Origin: a virus
IMG/VR virus record: IMGVR_UViG_3300021364_001337
Location: 1-25,655 of that record
Direction: 5' to 3' (one strand)
DNA: 25,655 nucleotides
Part shown: positions 15,790-22,486 of the stretch, in pieces
Position numbering within the stretch: position 1 is the first letter of the stretch
How the letters are laid out: each line of letters starts with the position of its first letter
Notes under the pieces: generated by a model
Databases searched by the model: none
Told to the model about the DNA's origin: nothing
The model's input: the letters and a program-made list of their open reading frames with translations, nothing else
Program-made: the position numbers and the translations under genes

Positions 15790-17454
15790 ATGCCAGTAGT
15801 CGGGAACAGAATTAAGGTCTCGAGCAGCTCCACAGGGACCGGCAACATTATCCTGGGAAGCGCCGACGCTGGTTTCCAAACCTTCGCGGACGGCGGAATT
15901 TCAAACAATGACGTCGTCCGTTACACAATTATCGAGGGCTCGGCTTTCGAGATCGCTACCGGAACATATTTGACGTCCGGTCCTACGTTGCAAAGGAGCT
16001 CGTCAAATCTACTCGAGAGCTCGACCGGTTCTTTGCTCGACCTGGGCGGATCGGCAACGGTGTTTGTCACGCTCGCAGATGTTGATGTCATGCAGACGGA
16101 AGGCGGCACTTTCACGGGTGATGTAATTTTTGACGGCAACACCGTTGACATCACCTTCGATCAATCCGCAAATGCTTTGTCTTTCGATGATGGAGCGAGA
16201 GCTTACTTTGGTAGTTCCTCAGACCTTACGATTTACCATGAGGGGGTTAGCTCTGAGACACGTCTTTGGAACGTAACTGGCGACCTTAATCTTACAAACT
16301 TCGCAAACGACAAAGACATTGTGATCGCCACAGATAACGGTTCTGGCGGCACTGCAAACTATTTTCTTGCAGATGGGTCAACGGGCGAAGCAAAATTATT
16401 CTTTTACGGATCGGAAAAACTCGCAACTAAGACGGGCGGTGTCGAAGTGCAAGGCACAGTCACAGCATCTACCATTGCAACTAGCTCTGGTGATTTTACG
16501 GCTGATATAGTTGGTGACATTATTCTTGACGCTGGTGGTGGTCAATTAATATTTAAAGATGATAACACCCAAATAGGACAAATATCAAATGTAGATAGTG
16601 GTAATTTGACGTTTCAATCAGATGTTTCAAATAAAGATATGGTTTTCAAAGGAAATGATAATGGAACAATTGTAACCGCTCTCACTCTTGATATGTCTGA
16701 TCGCGGCACGGCTTTCTTTAACCATGACATAGTCCTTGCGGATTATGGTATAGCGCGTTTTGGTGATGGCAATGACCTCCAAATTTTCCATAATTCATTT
16801 CACACATTCATAGATAATGCGACAGGTGATTTAACAATAAGAAATCGTGCAGATGACAAAGACGTAATCATTGAGTGTGACGATGGCACTGGTTTCAATA
16901 CAACCTATTTTCTTGCCGATGGCAGCACGGGTGAGGCGGTTCTACATCATTATGGAAGCCAGAGGCTGGCAACACAAACAGGCGGCGTTTCTGTAACGGG
17001 TGATATGCTTGCAAGCGGAAAAATTGGTTTAGACAGTACCGATTACATCACCTTTACAGACAACACTCAAATGGACGTTTACATAAACGGTTCAAATGAG
17101 TTTCGCTTTGAGGCTGATGGTGACTTCCACGCGGATGGAAACGTGATCGCTTATTCAACCACAATCGCATCCGATGCTTCCCTTAAAGAAAATATTCAAC
17201 CCGTGTTGGGCCTTCAGAGCGTCATGGCTCTAGATGGTGTCAGCTTCGATTGGAAACGTGACGGTAAAAAGAGCGCGGGTGTCATTGCACAGCAAGTCCA
17301 GAAAATCATGCCAGAGGCAGTTACAGAGGTGAAAGCTATGAACGGCTCAAAGCACCTTTCTGTTAATTATAATGCTCTGACGTCCGTTCTGATCGAAGCA
17401 ATCAAAGACTTAAAAACAGAGATTGAGGATTTGAAGAATGGCTCTCACAAGTAG
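15790..17454 (+). CDS. tail fibre/tailspike with C-terminal S74 intramolecular chaperone
   Basis: This 554-aa protein starts after a strong GGAGG. The C-terminal ~94 residues are a Peptidase_S74 endosialidase-type chaperone: SDASLKENI begins at S461, with K466 completing the Ser-Lys pair that performs self-cleavage in this family, followed by VSFDWKRDGKKSAGVIAQQV and a terminal coiled coil (LIEAIKDLKTEIEDLKN). It should trimerise the fibre and then be released. The middle has two related units about 184 residues apart: SDLTIYHEG with YFLADGSTGEAKLFFYGSEK, and NDLQIFHNS with YFLADGSTGEAVLHHYGSQR. The first ~130 residues use GC-rich, operon-like codons. From about 16190 onward the gene is clearly AT-rich, suggesting that a new distal part was acquired. 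Confidence 0.92.
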   Translation: MPVVGNRIKVSSSSTGTGNIILGSADAGFQTFADGGISNNDVVRYTIIEGSAFEIATGTYLTSGPTLQRSSSNLLESSTGSLLDLGGSATVFVTLADVDVMQTEGGTFTGDVIFDGNTVDITFDQSANALSFDDGARAYFGSSSDLTIYHEGVSSETRLWNVTGDLNLTNFANDKDIVIATDNGSGGTANYFLADGSTGEAKLFFYGSEKLATKTGGVEVQGTVTASTIATSSGDFTADIVGDIILDAGGGQLIFKDDNTQIGQISNVDSGNLTFQSDVSNKDMVFKGNDNGTIVTALTLDMSDRGTAFFNHDIVLADYGIARFGDGNDLQIFHNSFHTFIDNATGDLTIRNRADDKDVIIECDDGTGFNTTYFLADGSTGEAVLHHYGSQRLATQTGGVSVTGDMLASGKIGLDSTDYITFTDNTQMDVYINGSNEFRFEADGDFHADGNVIAYSTTIASDASLKENIQPVLGLQSVMALDGVSFDWKRDGKKSAGVIAQQVQKIMPEAVTEVKAMNGSKHLSVNYNALTSVLIEAIKDLKTEIEDLKNGSHK

Positions 17455-18157
17455 CGGTCAGATTGATCTTAATGCCATGCACGTCGAAGCTGGCGGCACT
17501 ACTGGTACTGAATGCACTTTAAATGACGCAGATATTCGGGACATGATTTCTAAAGCCTCTGGCGCACAGATGGGCTTCAATGAATGGTATGGTGCTTCCT
17601 CAGTGTCATACACAATCTACACACTGACAGGCACATCTTATACCGCAGGACAGGGAGAGAGTACATATAAAGGGAACAGGCTAGCTGAAACCCCGCCTTA
17701 TATACAGTTTCGTGGGAATAGCACCTCAGTTTATATGCAAGCCTCCGATGACTTTTATGACTACAATGAAAATTATACCGACGATTATTATTCAAACGGC
17801 TATGATCCTTCACTTGATGTTAATTGGATAATGAGAGACGGGGAAGATGATAGTAGCGGTGGAGAGAATGCTTTCCCTTCATACCCCAGCATAACGACAT
17901 CGCATTTTCGCACGAGCACAAGTTCGAACGGTATAGATGAAGATGAAGGTTCACATACAACAGGAAGTTACATTGAGGCTTATTATAACGGCACTTTGAT
18001 GGATACTTTTGATGTTTTAACGACAGGTGCAGGAACCCCCGCAACTTTAGTCACACAAAACTGGACAACAGCGCCGAGTGATCCAGAGAGCCTAAACATC
18101 ATTGGAAGCAATACGACTGCGAGCCTTTGGCAGTTAAAAGTTTATGCAGCAAATTAA
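17438..18157 (+). CDS. putative tail adhesin (fibre-tip protein)
   Basis: This 239-aa protein overlaps the S74 fibre gene by 17 nt. The first ~50 residues (SSGQIDLNAMHVEAGGTTGT, then LNDADIRDMISKASGAQMGF and NEWYGA) match a module I recognise at the N-terminus of adhesin-like tail proteins in marine phages. The rest is rich in Tyr, Asp, Ser, Gly and Asn (for example DDFYDYNENYTDDYYSNGYD), with no recognised enzyme motif, consistent with a variable, acidic receptor-binding domain. Low GC marks it as part of the AT-rich cassette with the fibre's distal part and the next gene. Receptor binding is inferred from module and position, not shown. Confidence 0.72.
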   Translation: MALTSSGQIDLNAMHVEAGGTTGTECTLNDADIRDMISKASGAQMGFNEWYGASSVSYTIYTLTGTSYTAGQGESTYKGNRLAETPPYIQFRGNSTSVYMQASDDFYDYNENYTDDYYSNGYDPSLDVNWIMRDGEDDSSGGENAFPSYPSITTSHFRTSTSSNGIDEDEGSHTTGSYIEAYYNGTLMDTFDVLTTGAGTPATLVTQNWTTAPSDPESLNIIGSNTTASLWQLKVYAAN

Positions 18158-18170
18158 AAGGTAGTGGATC

Positions 18171-18689
18171 ATGTCTTACACTTTCACAAGATCAGATACC
18201 TTTGAAGAAGCTGACTTTGATGCAGCCTATGAGGGCGACAAAGCAGCCGTCGAAGAATTGCTGTTCGAAAAAATTCCAGAAGAAATTGTAAGCATAATAG
18301 GGTCAGCAAAGAGTTTCTTTCGTCAAACATTTATTCTCAACAAAGAAAATAATAACGGTTTTTTTGTTAAAATAACTAAAACTAGGGAAGATGGGTCGCA
18401 GTCTCTTGTTGGTATAAGTGTTTCCTACCTTGACGGTGACAATAACTTTTGCACTCCGATTGGCATTGCGACAGCTAATTCTGAATTTATAGCAATGGAC
18501 GCTCAATGGTATTATTCCTATATAGATTTCGCAAAACGACAGCACCCAATATGCAAAACATTTGTTTTTGAAAGTCATCCAAGTGCGAGATTTTGGAAAT
18601 TTCTTAAACGCATTGGTCCCGATCTCAATTATCCTGTCACTTATTCTGAGGAAGGTGACAGCGCGACGATGGCCATTGATTTGAGGTAA
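18171..18689 (+). CDS. hypothetical protein in adhesin cassette, possibly GNAT-like
   Basis: This 172-aa protein has AAAGG upstream of the ATG. It has mixed alpha/beta character: an acidic N-terminal helix region (TFEEADFDAAYEGDKAAVEE), a strand pair (FFVKITKTREDGSQSLVGIS), a central strand, and a C-terminal TFVFESHPSARFWKFLKRIG (about residues 129-149). That last block resembles the end of GNAT acetyltransferases, where a final helix precedes a loop and strand. The acetyl-CoA-binding loop (Q/R-x-x-G-x-G/A) is not evident, so catalysis is doubtful. Genes between adhesins and fibres can be fibre-assembly chaperones or fibre-modifying enzymes, and either would fit. Base composition is AT-rich like its upstream neighbour and unlike the downstream repeat gene. 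Confidence 0.65.
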   Translation: MSYTFTRSDTFEEADFDAAYEGDKAAVEELLFEKIPEEIVSIIGSAKSFFRQTFILNKENNNGFFVKITKTREDGSQSLVGISVSYLDGDNNFCTPIGIATANSEFIAMDAQWYYSYIDFAKRQHPICKTFVFESHPSARFWKFLKRIGPDLNYPVTYSEEGDSATMAIDLR

Positions 18690-18693
18690 GTAA

Positions 18694-20865
18694 ATGCTCG
18701 GTTTTACCCCTCTTGCGTCCGGTCCACTAGCAGACAGCGGATCCGTAAACTATGAGGTCACAGCTGACAATATTGTCACCGGCGCTCCGGTCGTCAGCTC
18801 GGCGAGCGTCACGCAAAATCACAGTCTAGGAGCCTCGAGCATCGTCACCGGCGCTCCGGTCGTCAGCTCGGCGAGCGTCACGCAAAATCACAGTCTAGGA
18901 GCCTCGAGCATCGTCACCGGCTCTCCGACATTGGGCTCGCCGGATCTTGACCAGGTTCACACTCTAACAGCCTCGAGCATCGTCACCGGCTCTCCGACAC
19001 TTGGCTCGCCGGATCTCGACCAGGTTCACAGTTTAACAGCCTCGAGCATCGTCACCGGCTCTCCGACACTTGGCTCGCCGGATCTTGACCAGGTTCACAC
19101 TCTAACAGCCTCGAGCATCGTCACCGGTTCCCCTGCCCTGGGTTCTCCAGATCTTGACCAGGTTCATTCTCTAAGTGCGAACAATATCGTCACGGGCGCT
19201 CCTGTTGTCTCTGACGCGAACGTCGCAGAGGAAGAAACGTTCGCGATCGCGGACCTGGTCACAGGAGCTCCGACACTTGGATCGCCCGAGCTCGATCAAA
19301 CGCACAATCTGACAGCCTCCTCGATTGTGACGGGCGCTCCCGTCGTCAGCTCGGCAAACGTCACCATTTCAATCGCGATCTCAGCTGACAACATCGTCAC
19401 CGGTGCTCCGACATTGGGCTCGCCAGATCTTGACCAGGATCACAGCTTTACAGCGGACGACATTGTCACCGGTGCTCCTGAGCTCGGTTCTCCTATCCTT
19501 TCCAGTCCGTTGGCACTCACTGCAAATTCAATCACCGCTGGCGCTCCTGTCCTGGGATCTCCAGAGCTCGACCAGGATCACAGTCTCACAGCCGACGGAA
19601 TTGTCACAGGATCTCCCGAGCTTGGGCAGCCAGAGCTCGATCAAAGTCACACTCTGAGCGCTGACAACCTGGTCAGCGGATCCCCTGCCCTTGGCTCTCC
19701 AGATCTCGACCAAGAGCACGAGCTGACGGCGAACGCGATTGTCACGGACGCTCCGACATTGGGCTCGCCAGAGCTCGACCAGGAGCACAGCATTGCAGCC
19801 GACAACCTGGTCAGCGGATTTCCTGTCCTGGGCTCTCCAGATCTTGACCAGGAGCACGAGCTCACAGCTGACGGCATTGTCTCTGGATCGCCTGATCTGG
19901 GGCAGCCGGAGCTCGATCAAAGTCACACTCTGACCGCTGACGATATTGTGACAGGATCTCCTGCCCTGGGCTCTCCAGATCTCGACCAGGTTCACGCTCT
20001 CACTGCAAACAATATTGTCACGGGAGCTCCGGTCGTCTCTGACGCGAATGTTGCAGAGGAAGAAACGTTCGCGATCGCTGACCTAATCACGGGAGCTCCT
20101 GAGCTTGGTTCTCCTGGACTTAACCAGGAACATGACCTGGCAGCCGACGACGTCGTCACAGGCTCGCCTGTGGTGTCACAAATTGACGTCCTGCAAAATC
20201 ACGAGCTCGGAGCTGACAGCATCGTCACAGGTGCTCCGATTGTCCCTGCGGCCTCAGTGTTTGAGGAGGAGACAGTCACAGCCGACGACCTGGTCACAGG
20301 ATCTCCCGTTCTTGGCTCTCCTGGACTTAACCAGGAACACGAGCTGGCAGCCGACAGCATTGTCACCGGCTCGCCCGAATTGTTCAGTCCAAGCGTCAAC
20401 CAGGATCACAGCTTTACAGCCGACAGCATTGTCGGCGGATCTCCGGTCCTGGGATCTCCAGGGTTCGATCAAAGTCACACTCTAAGCGCTGACGATATTG
20501 TCACCGGTCCTCCGGACGTCGGATCCGCTCCGGTGTTTGAGGAAGAAACTTTTGCGGCGGATAACATCGTCACAGGAGCTCCGGAGCTTGGTTCTCCTCA
20601 ACTTAACCAGGAACATGACCTGGCAGCCGACAGCATCGTCACCGGCTCGCCTGTTCTTGAAAGTCCTCTGCTAAATGGATCTGTCGGTCGAATTGTCTCG
20701 ATTACGTCCAGCTCCCAAAACACCGTCGAGATTGTATCTGACAATTCAGCGACACTCTCGCTATCGTCAAATAATCACGTCCTCTTGGCGTCTGATAATT
20801 CGGCAACGCCGGTCAGCTCGAGGCGCACTGTCACCCTAGACGAAAACGAAAATAAGGCTGCATGA
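18694..20865 (+). CDS. 28 x 23-residue tandem-repeat protein (probable fibre or baseplate shaft)
   Basis: This 723-aa protein divides exactly into a 21-residue start, 28 repeats of 23 residues without any insertion or deletion (644 residues), and a 58-residue end. The repeat consensus is LTADSIVTGSPxLGSPxLDQxH plus one residue. Invariant or nearly invariant positions are A3, I/L6, V/I7, G9, P11 and a hydrophobic pattern suggesting one strand pair per turn, as in a beta-solenoid or fibrous repeat. There is no enzyme motif or signal peptide. The C-terminal tail contains a smaller internal echo (VSDNSATLSLSSNN and ASDNSATPVSS). Its stop overlaps the start of a BppU-like gene, so a structural role at the tail tip is likely. 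Similar short-repeat proteins exist in some proteobacterial phages; their function is unknown to me. Confidence 0.85.
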   Translation: MLGFTPLASGPLADSGSVNYEVTADNIVTGAPVVSSASVTQNHSLGASSIVTGAPVVSSASVTQNHSLGASSIVTGSPTLGSPDLDQVHTLTASSIVTGSPTLGSPDLDQVHSLTASSIVTGSPTLGSPDLDQVHTLTASSIVTGSPALGSPDLDQVHSLSANNIVTGAPVVSDANVAEEETFAIADLVTGAPTLGSPELDQTHNLTASSIVTGAPVVSSANVTISIAISADNIVTGAPTLGSPDLDQDHSFTADDIVTGAPELGSPILSSPLALTANSITAGAPVLGSPELDQDHSLTADGIVTGSPELGQPELDQSHTLSADNLVSGSPALGSPDLDQEHELTANAIVTDAPTLGSPELDQEHSIAADNLVSGFPVLGSPDLDQEHELTADGIVSGSPDLGQPELDQSHTLTADDIVTGSPALGSPDLDQVHALTANNIVTGAPVVSDANVAEEETFAIADLITGAPELGSPGLNQEHDLAADDVVTGSPVVSQIDVLQNHELGADSIVTGAPIVPAASVFEEETVTADDLVTGSPVLGSPGLNQEHELAADSIVTGSPELFSPSVNQDHSFTADSIVGGSPVLGSPGFDQSHTLSADDIVTGPPDVGSAPVFEEETFAADNIVTGAPELGSPQLNQEHDLAADSIVTGSPVLESPLLNGSVGRIVSITSSSQNTVEIVSDNSATLSLSSNNHVLLASDNSATPVSSRRTVTLDENENKAA
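18757..20688 (+). repeat. 28 tandem 69-bp coding repeats
   Basis: Repeats are 69 bp (23 codons) and stay in register throughout. Units 1-2 share 78 identical nt at an offset of 69 (18775-18852 and 18844-18921). Units 3-5 are also nearly identical. Units 7-8 (from 19171) recur as units 19-20 (from 19999), with a 26-nt identical core, 828 bp apart. Elsewhere the units diverge, often synonymously, including alternative EEET-type ends in units 7, 19, 22 and 26 in place of the QxH end. Confidence 0.93.
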
Positions 20866-21188
20866 TGACTTTTAAAATTAAACAAAACGACACAAGTCCG
20901 ATTTTGGCGGCAACCCTCAAAGATGCTGACGGGACAGCCGTCAATTTAAACGGAGCCTCAATTCGTTTTCACATGCGCAAAGTGGGGAAAGCGACGGCAG
21001 CCGTCGACGCAGCGGCGACCATAACAGGCGCACTCACAGGCCAGGTTCAATATGCCTGGAGCGCATCTGACACAGCAACAATCGGAACGTACCACGGCGA
21101 ATTTGAAGTCACATATTCTGACAGCTCAATCGAAACGTTTCCAAATTCCGGCTTTATAGCGGTTGAGATTACGGACGACCTGGCATGA
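20862..21188 (+). CDS. BppU-like baseplate/tail protein
   Basis: This 108-aa protein has the pattern of the BppU N-terminal domain family (DUF2479-like): FKIKQNDTSPILAATLKDAD (residues 4-23), GTAVNLNGASIRFHMRK, a VQYAWSASDTATIGTYHGEF block and IETFPNSGFIAVEITDDL. In lactococcal phages BppU anchors receptor-binding proteins to the baseplate. Many proteobacterial phages carry such a domain alone. The start lies on the stop of the repeat gene (ATGATGA; ATG 20862 or 20865), indicating translational coupling, which ties the repeat protein to the tail tip. It ends overlapping the next gene by ATGA. It may be the attachment ring for one of the upstream fibres. Confidence 0.8.
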   Translation: MMTFKIKQNDTSPILAATLKDADGTAVNLNGASIRFHMRKVGKATAAVDAAATITGALTGQVQYAWSASDTATIGTYHGEFEVTYSDSSIETFPNSGFIAVEITDDLA

Positions 21189-21415
21189 TGGAAATGATCG
21201 AATTTATTATGCAGTGGCTTGCCGCTCCGGTGGCTGCATTTGTCTGGATGTTGCATACCAGGGCGCAACGCCAGGAGACCAAAATCGCCGTGCTCGAGGC
21301 GGAGATCAACGCGGACAAACAAAGTCGAGATCGTGAGATGAAAGATGTCAAAGAGGCGTTAAAGTCTATCAGCGGCAAGCTCGACGAGCTGCAACTATCT
21401 TTACGAGCTAAATGA
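21185..21415 (+). CDS. small membrane-anchored coiled-coil protein
   Basis: This 76-aa protein has one N-terminal transmembrane segment (about residues 5-24, IEFIMQWLAAPVAAFVWMLH) followed by a charged heptad-like coiled coil to the C-terminus (IAVLEAEINADKQSRDREMK and beyond). This topology resembles Rz-type i-spanins or holin-associated proteins, and it heads the lysis-side gene group. No sequence family is recognised with certainty, and the coiled coil is short for a spanin. It is coupled to both neighbours by ATGA overlaps (21185-21188 and 21412-21415). A role in lysis is inferred from topology and location only. Confidence 0.75.
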   Translation: MMEMIEFIMQWLAAPVAAFVWMLHTRAQRQETKIAVLEAEINADKQSRDREMKDVKEALKSISGKLDELQLSLRAK

Positions 21416-21750
21416 CCTGCATCATAGCGGCGATCGTTTTCGGTCAAGTTTTTATCCAGGGAACGGGATCGGTGCTCGTACAATATTGTCGCTATCAGTG
21501 TTCGGACGGTTCGACCAAGGTTTACGCTGTCCCTTACAATTTTGTTTGTCAAAGGGAGCTTTATGATGTTGGCGGAGCTGGCACTCGCGACAAGCGCGAT
21601 GACGCAGATCACGAAATTTCTAAAAGCGGGAAAAGATCTGAGCGACGCAGGGTCCGAGATCAAGAAGCTCGTCACGAGCGAGGAGGATCTGAGAGCTCGA
21701 GGCAAGCGGAAAGAACGATCGCTGTTTCGCAAGCTCTCTGGTGGAAATAA
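21412..21750 (+). CDS. small hydrophobic/cysteine-containing phage protein with long 3' overlap
   Basis: This 112-aa frame has an ATGA start on the stop of the preceding gene. The first ~54 residues look genuine: a hydrophobic start (MTCIIAAIVFGQVFIQGTGS) followed by VLVQYCRYQCSDGSTKVYAV and PYNFVCQRELYDVG, a three-cysteine pattern resembling small phage proteins I have seen but cannot name. The remainder (from about residue 55) is charged and overlaps the next gene (start 21563) by 188 nt in a different frame, so it may be non-conserved tail sequence. It is not a clear lipoprotein, so an Rz1-like reading is weak. Coupling and a protein-like N-terminal half support it. Confidence 0.55.
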   Translation: MTCIIAAIVFGQVFIQGTGSVLVQYCRYQCSDGSTKVYAVPYNFVCQRELYDVGGAGTRDKRDDADHEISKSGKRSERRRVRDQEARHERGGSESSRQAERTIAVSQALWWK

Positions 21751-22024
21751 CGACCTCGAGGAATTTTTAGCGCTCGAAAAAATCGAACAGCAAAAGAAAG
21801 AGCTCGAGAGCACAATGCGCCTGTTCTGTCCACCTGGGACATACGATCGGTATGTGGCTTACTGTGGGAAAATGCGAAAGCTCAGGAAAGAGGAAGCGGA
21901 AGAACGCGAGAGACAGATCGCAAAAAACATTCGATATGCAGTATATGGGGCCGCTGCATTGCTGTCATTGGCGGGTCTTTATGGCCTGTTCTTGATGACA
22001 AACTTTTTGAAGGGATTGCAATGA
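21563..22024 (+). CDS. coiled-coil protein with C-terminal transmembrane helix
   Basis: This protein is about 153 aa. The frame is open from 21542, but ATG 21563 has GGGAG 6-7 nt upstream and gives the N-terminus MMLAELALATSAMTQITKFL, which resembles a family found in many marine phages (LAEIALA---I---I--GK--SD--GEI). The middle is highly charged (EEDLRARGKRKERSLFRKLS; LEEFLALEKIEQQKKELEST). A CPPGTYDRYVAYCGKMRKLR segment follows. The C-terminus holds one membrane span (YAVYGAAALLSLAGLYGLFL, about residues 127-146). The function of the family is not known to me. Position before the holins suggests a membrane-associated virion or lysis role. The stop overlaps the next start by ATGA. Confidence 0.78.
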   Translation: MMLAELALATSAMTQITKFLKAGKDLSDAGSEIKKLVTSEEDLRARGKRKERSLFRKLSGGNNDLEEFLALEKIEQQKKELESTMRLFCPPGTYDRYVAYCGKMRKLRKEEAEERERQIAKNIRYAVYGAAALLSLAGLYGLFLMTNFLKGLQ

Positions 22025-22272
22025 CGAGCATTTCGGCGACGTCGGACGCGATGCCCTTCAAAATTACTGAGCAGCTTTCAGAGCAACGGAGAACACAGGA
22101 GCGGATCGAGAACGCTGTAGCGCAAACAGATGCAGCTCGAGATCATTCTATCGCTCACAGGCGCTCCCAGGCGCTCGAGGAGCAAAGAGCTGCATTGCTG
22201 CATTCCTACGATCGGCTCGGTCAGGCGAAAGCGGTCCGGAAACAGGGTCAGATCTTAGATATAGAGGTGTAA
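22021..22272 (+). CDS. small hypothetical coiled-coil protein
   Basis: This 83-aa protein is coupled to the preceding gene by an ATGA overlap. It is hydrophilic and strongly helical, rich in Glu, Arg, Gln and Ala (ITEQLSEQRRTQERIENAVA, then IAHRRSQALEEQRAALLHSY), ending GQILDIEV. No membrane segment, cysteine or catalytic pattern is visible, and no family is recognised. It lies within the co-translated group of small proteins ahead of the holin genes, so a structural or lysis-accessory role is possible. Coding is supported by overlap, codon choice like its neighbours and absence of competing frames. Confidence 0.68.
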   Translation: MTSISATSDAMPFKITEQLSEQRRTQERIENAVAQTDAARDHSIAHRRSQALEEQRAALLHSYDRLGQAKAVRKQGQILDIEV

Positions 22273-22273
22273 A

Positions 22274-22486
22274 ATGGCTGACTTGACGATGGAAAGAATT
22301 TTGAAGTGGAAGCTCGTTCCACGGCTCATGATGTTTGTGATGACCTTGGTTTATATCAGGTGCATAGAATTCGGACTTAGCCAGGAAAATTTATCAACTC
22401 AACATAGCGCACTGATTTCAGTCGTCACAGGCGCAATGACAGGCAGTTTCGCCGTGTTCCTATCAGGTGAGAGGGAAACAAAATGA
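22274..22486 (+). CDS. small membrane protein, holin-like (two TM segments)
   Basis: This 70-aa protein has two predicted membrane helices: residues about 14-32 (LVPRLMMFVMTLVYIRCIEF) and 46-63 (ALISVVTGAMTGSFAVFLSG). The SVVTGAMTGSFAVFLSGE segment resembles a short membrane protein found before the lysis genes of many marine phages. Length, two-helix topology and charged C-terminus suit a class II holin or an antiholin for the larger holin encoded right after it, which it overlaps by ATGA (22483-22486). The start is 1 nt after the previous stop, with GAGG about 8 nt upstream. Experimental function is unknown to me. Confidence 0.72.
   Translation: MADLTMERILKWKLVPRLMMFVMTLVYIRCIEFGLSQENLSTQHSALISVVTGAMTGSFAVFLSGERETK

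Noticed and set aside
19528-19995. 155-aa minus-strand ORF across the repeat region
   Set aside because: It is the antisense reading of the same repeats, so its own repetitiveness is automatic.
18757-20688. Regular repeats considered as a CRISPR array or non-coding satellite
   Set aside because: There are no spacers. The 69-bp units are a multiple of 3, remain in one frame, and show synonymous divergence. They are coding repeats.
14660-20865. Diversity-generating retroelement acting on fibre genes
   Set aside because: No reverse transcriptase or template repeat was seen in the window. The repeats present are explained by tandem duplication.
21169-21813. 214-aa minus-strand ORF under the small lysis-region genes
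   Set aside because: It is serine/leucine-rich shadow sequence opposing a chain of genes coupled by ATGA overlaps.
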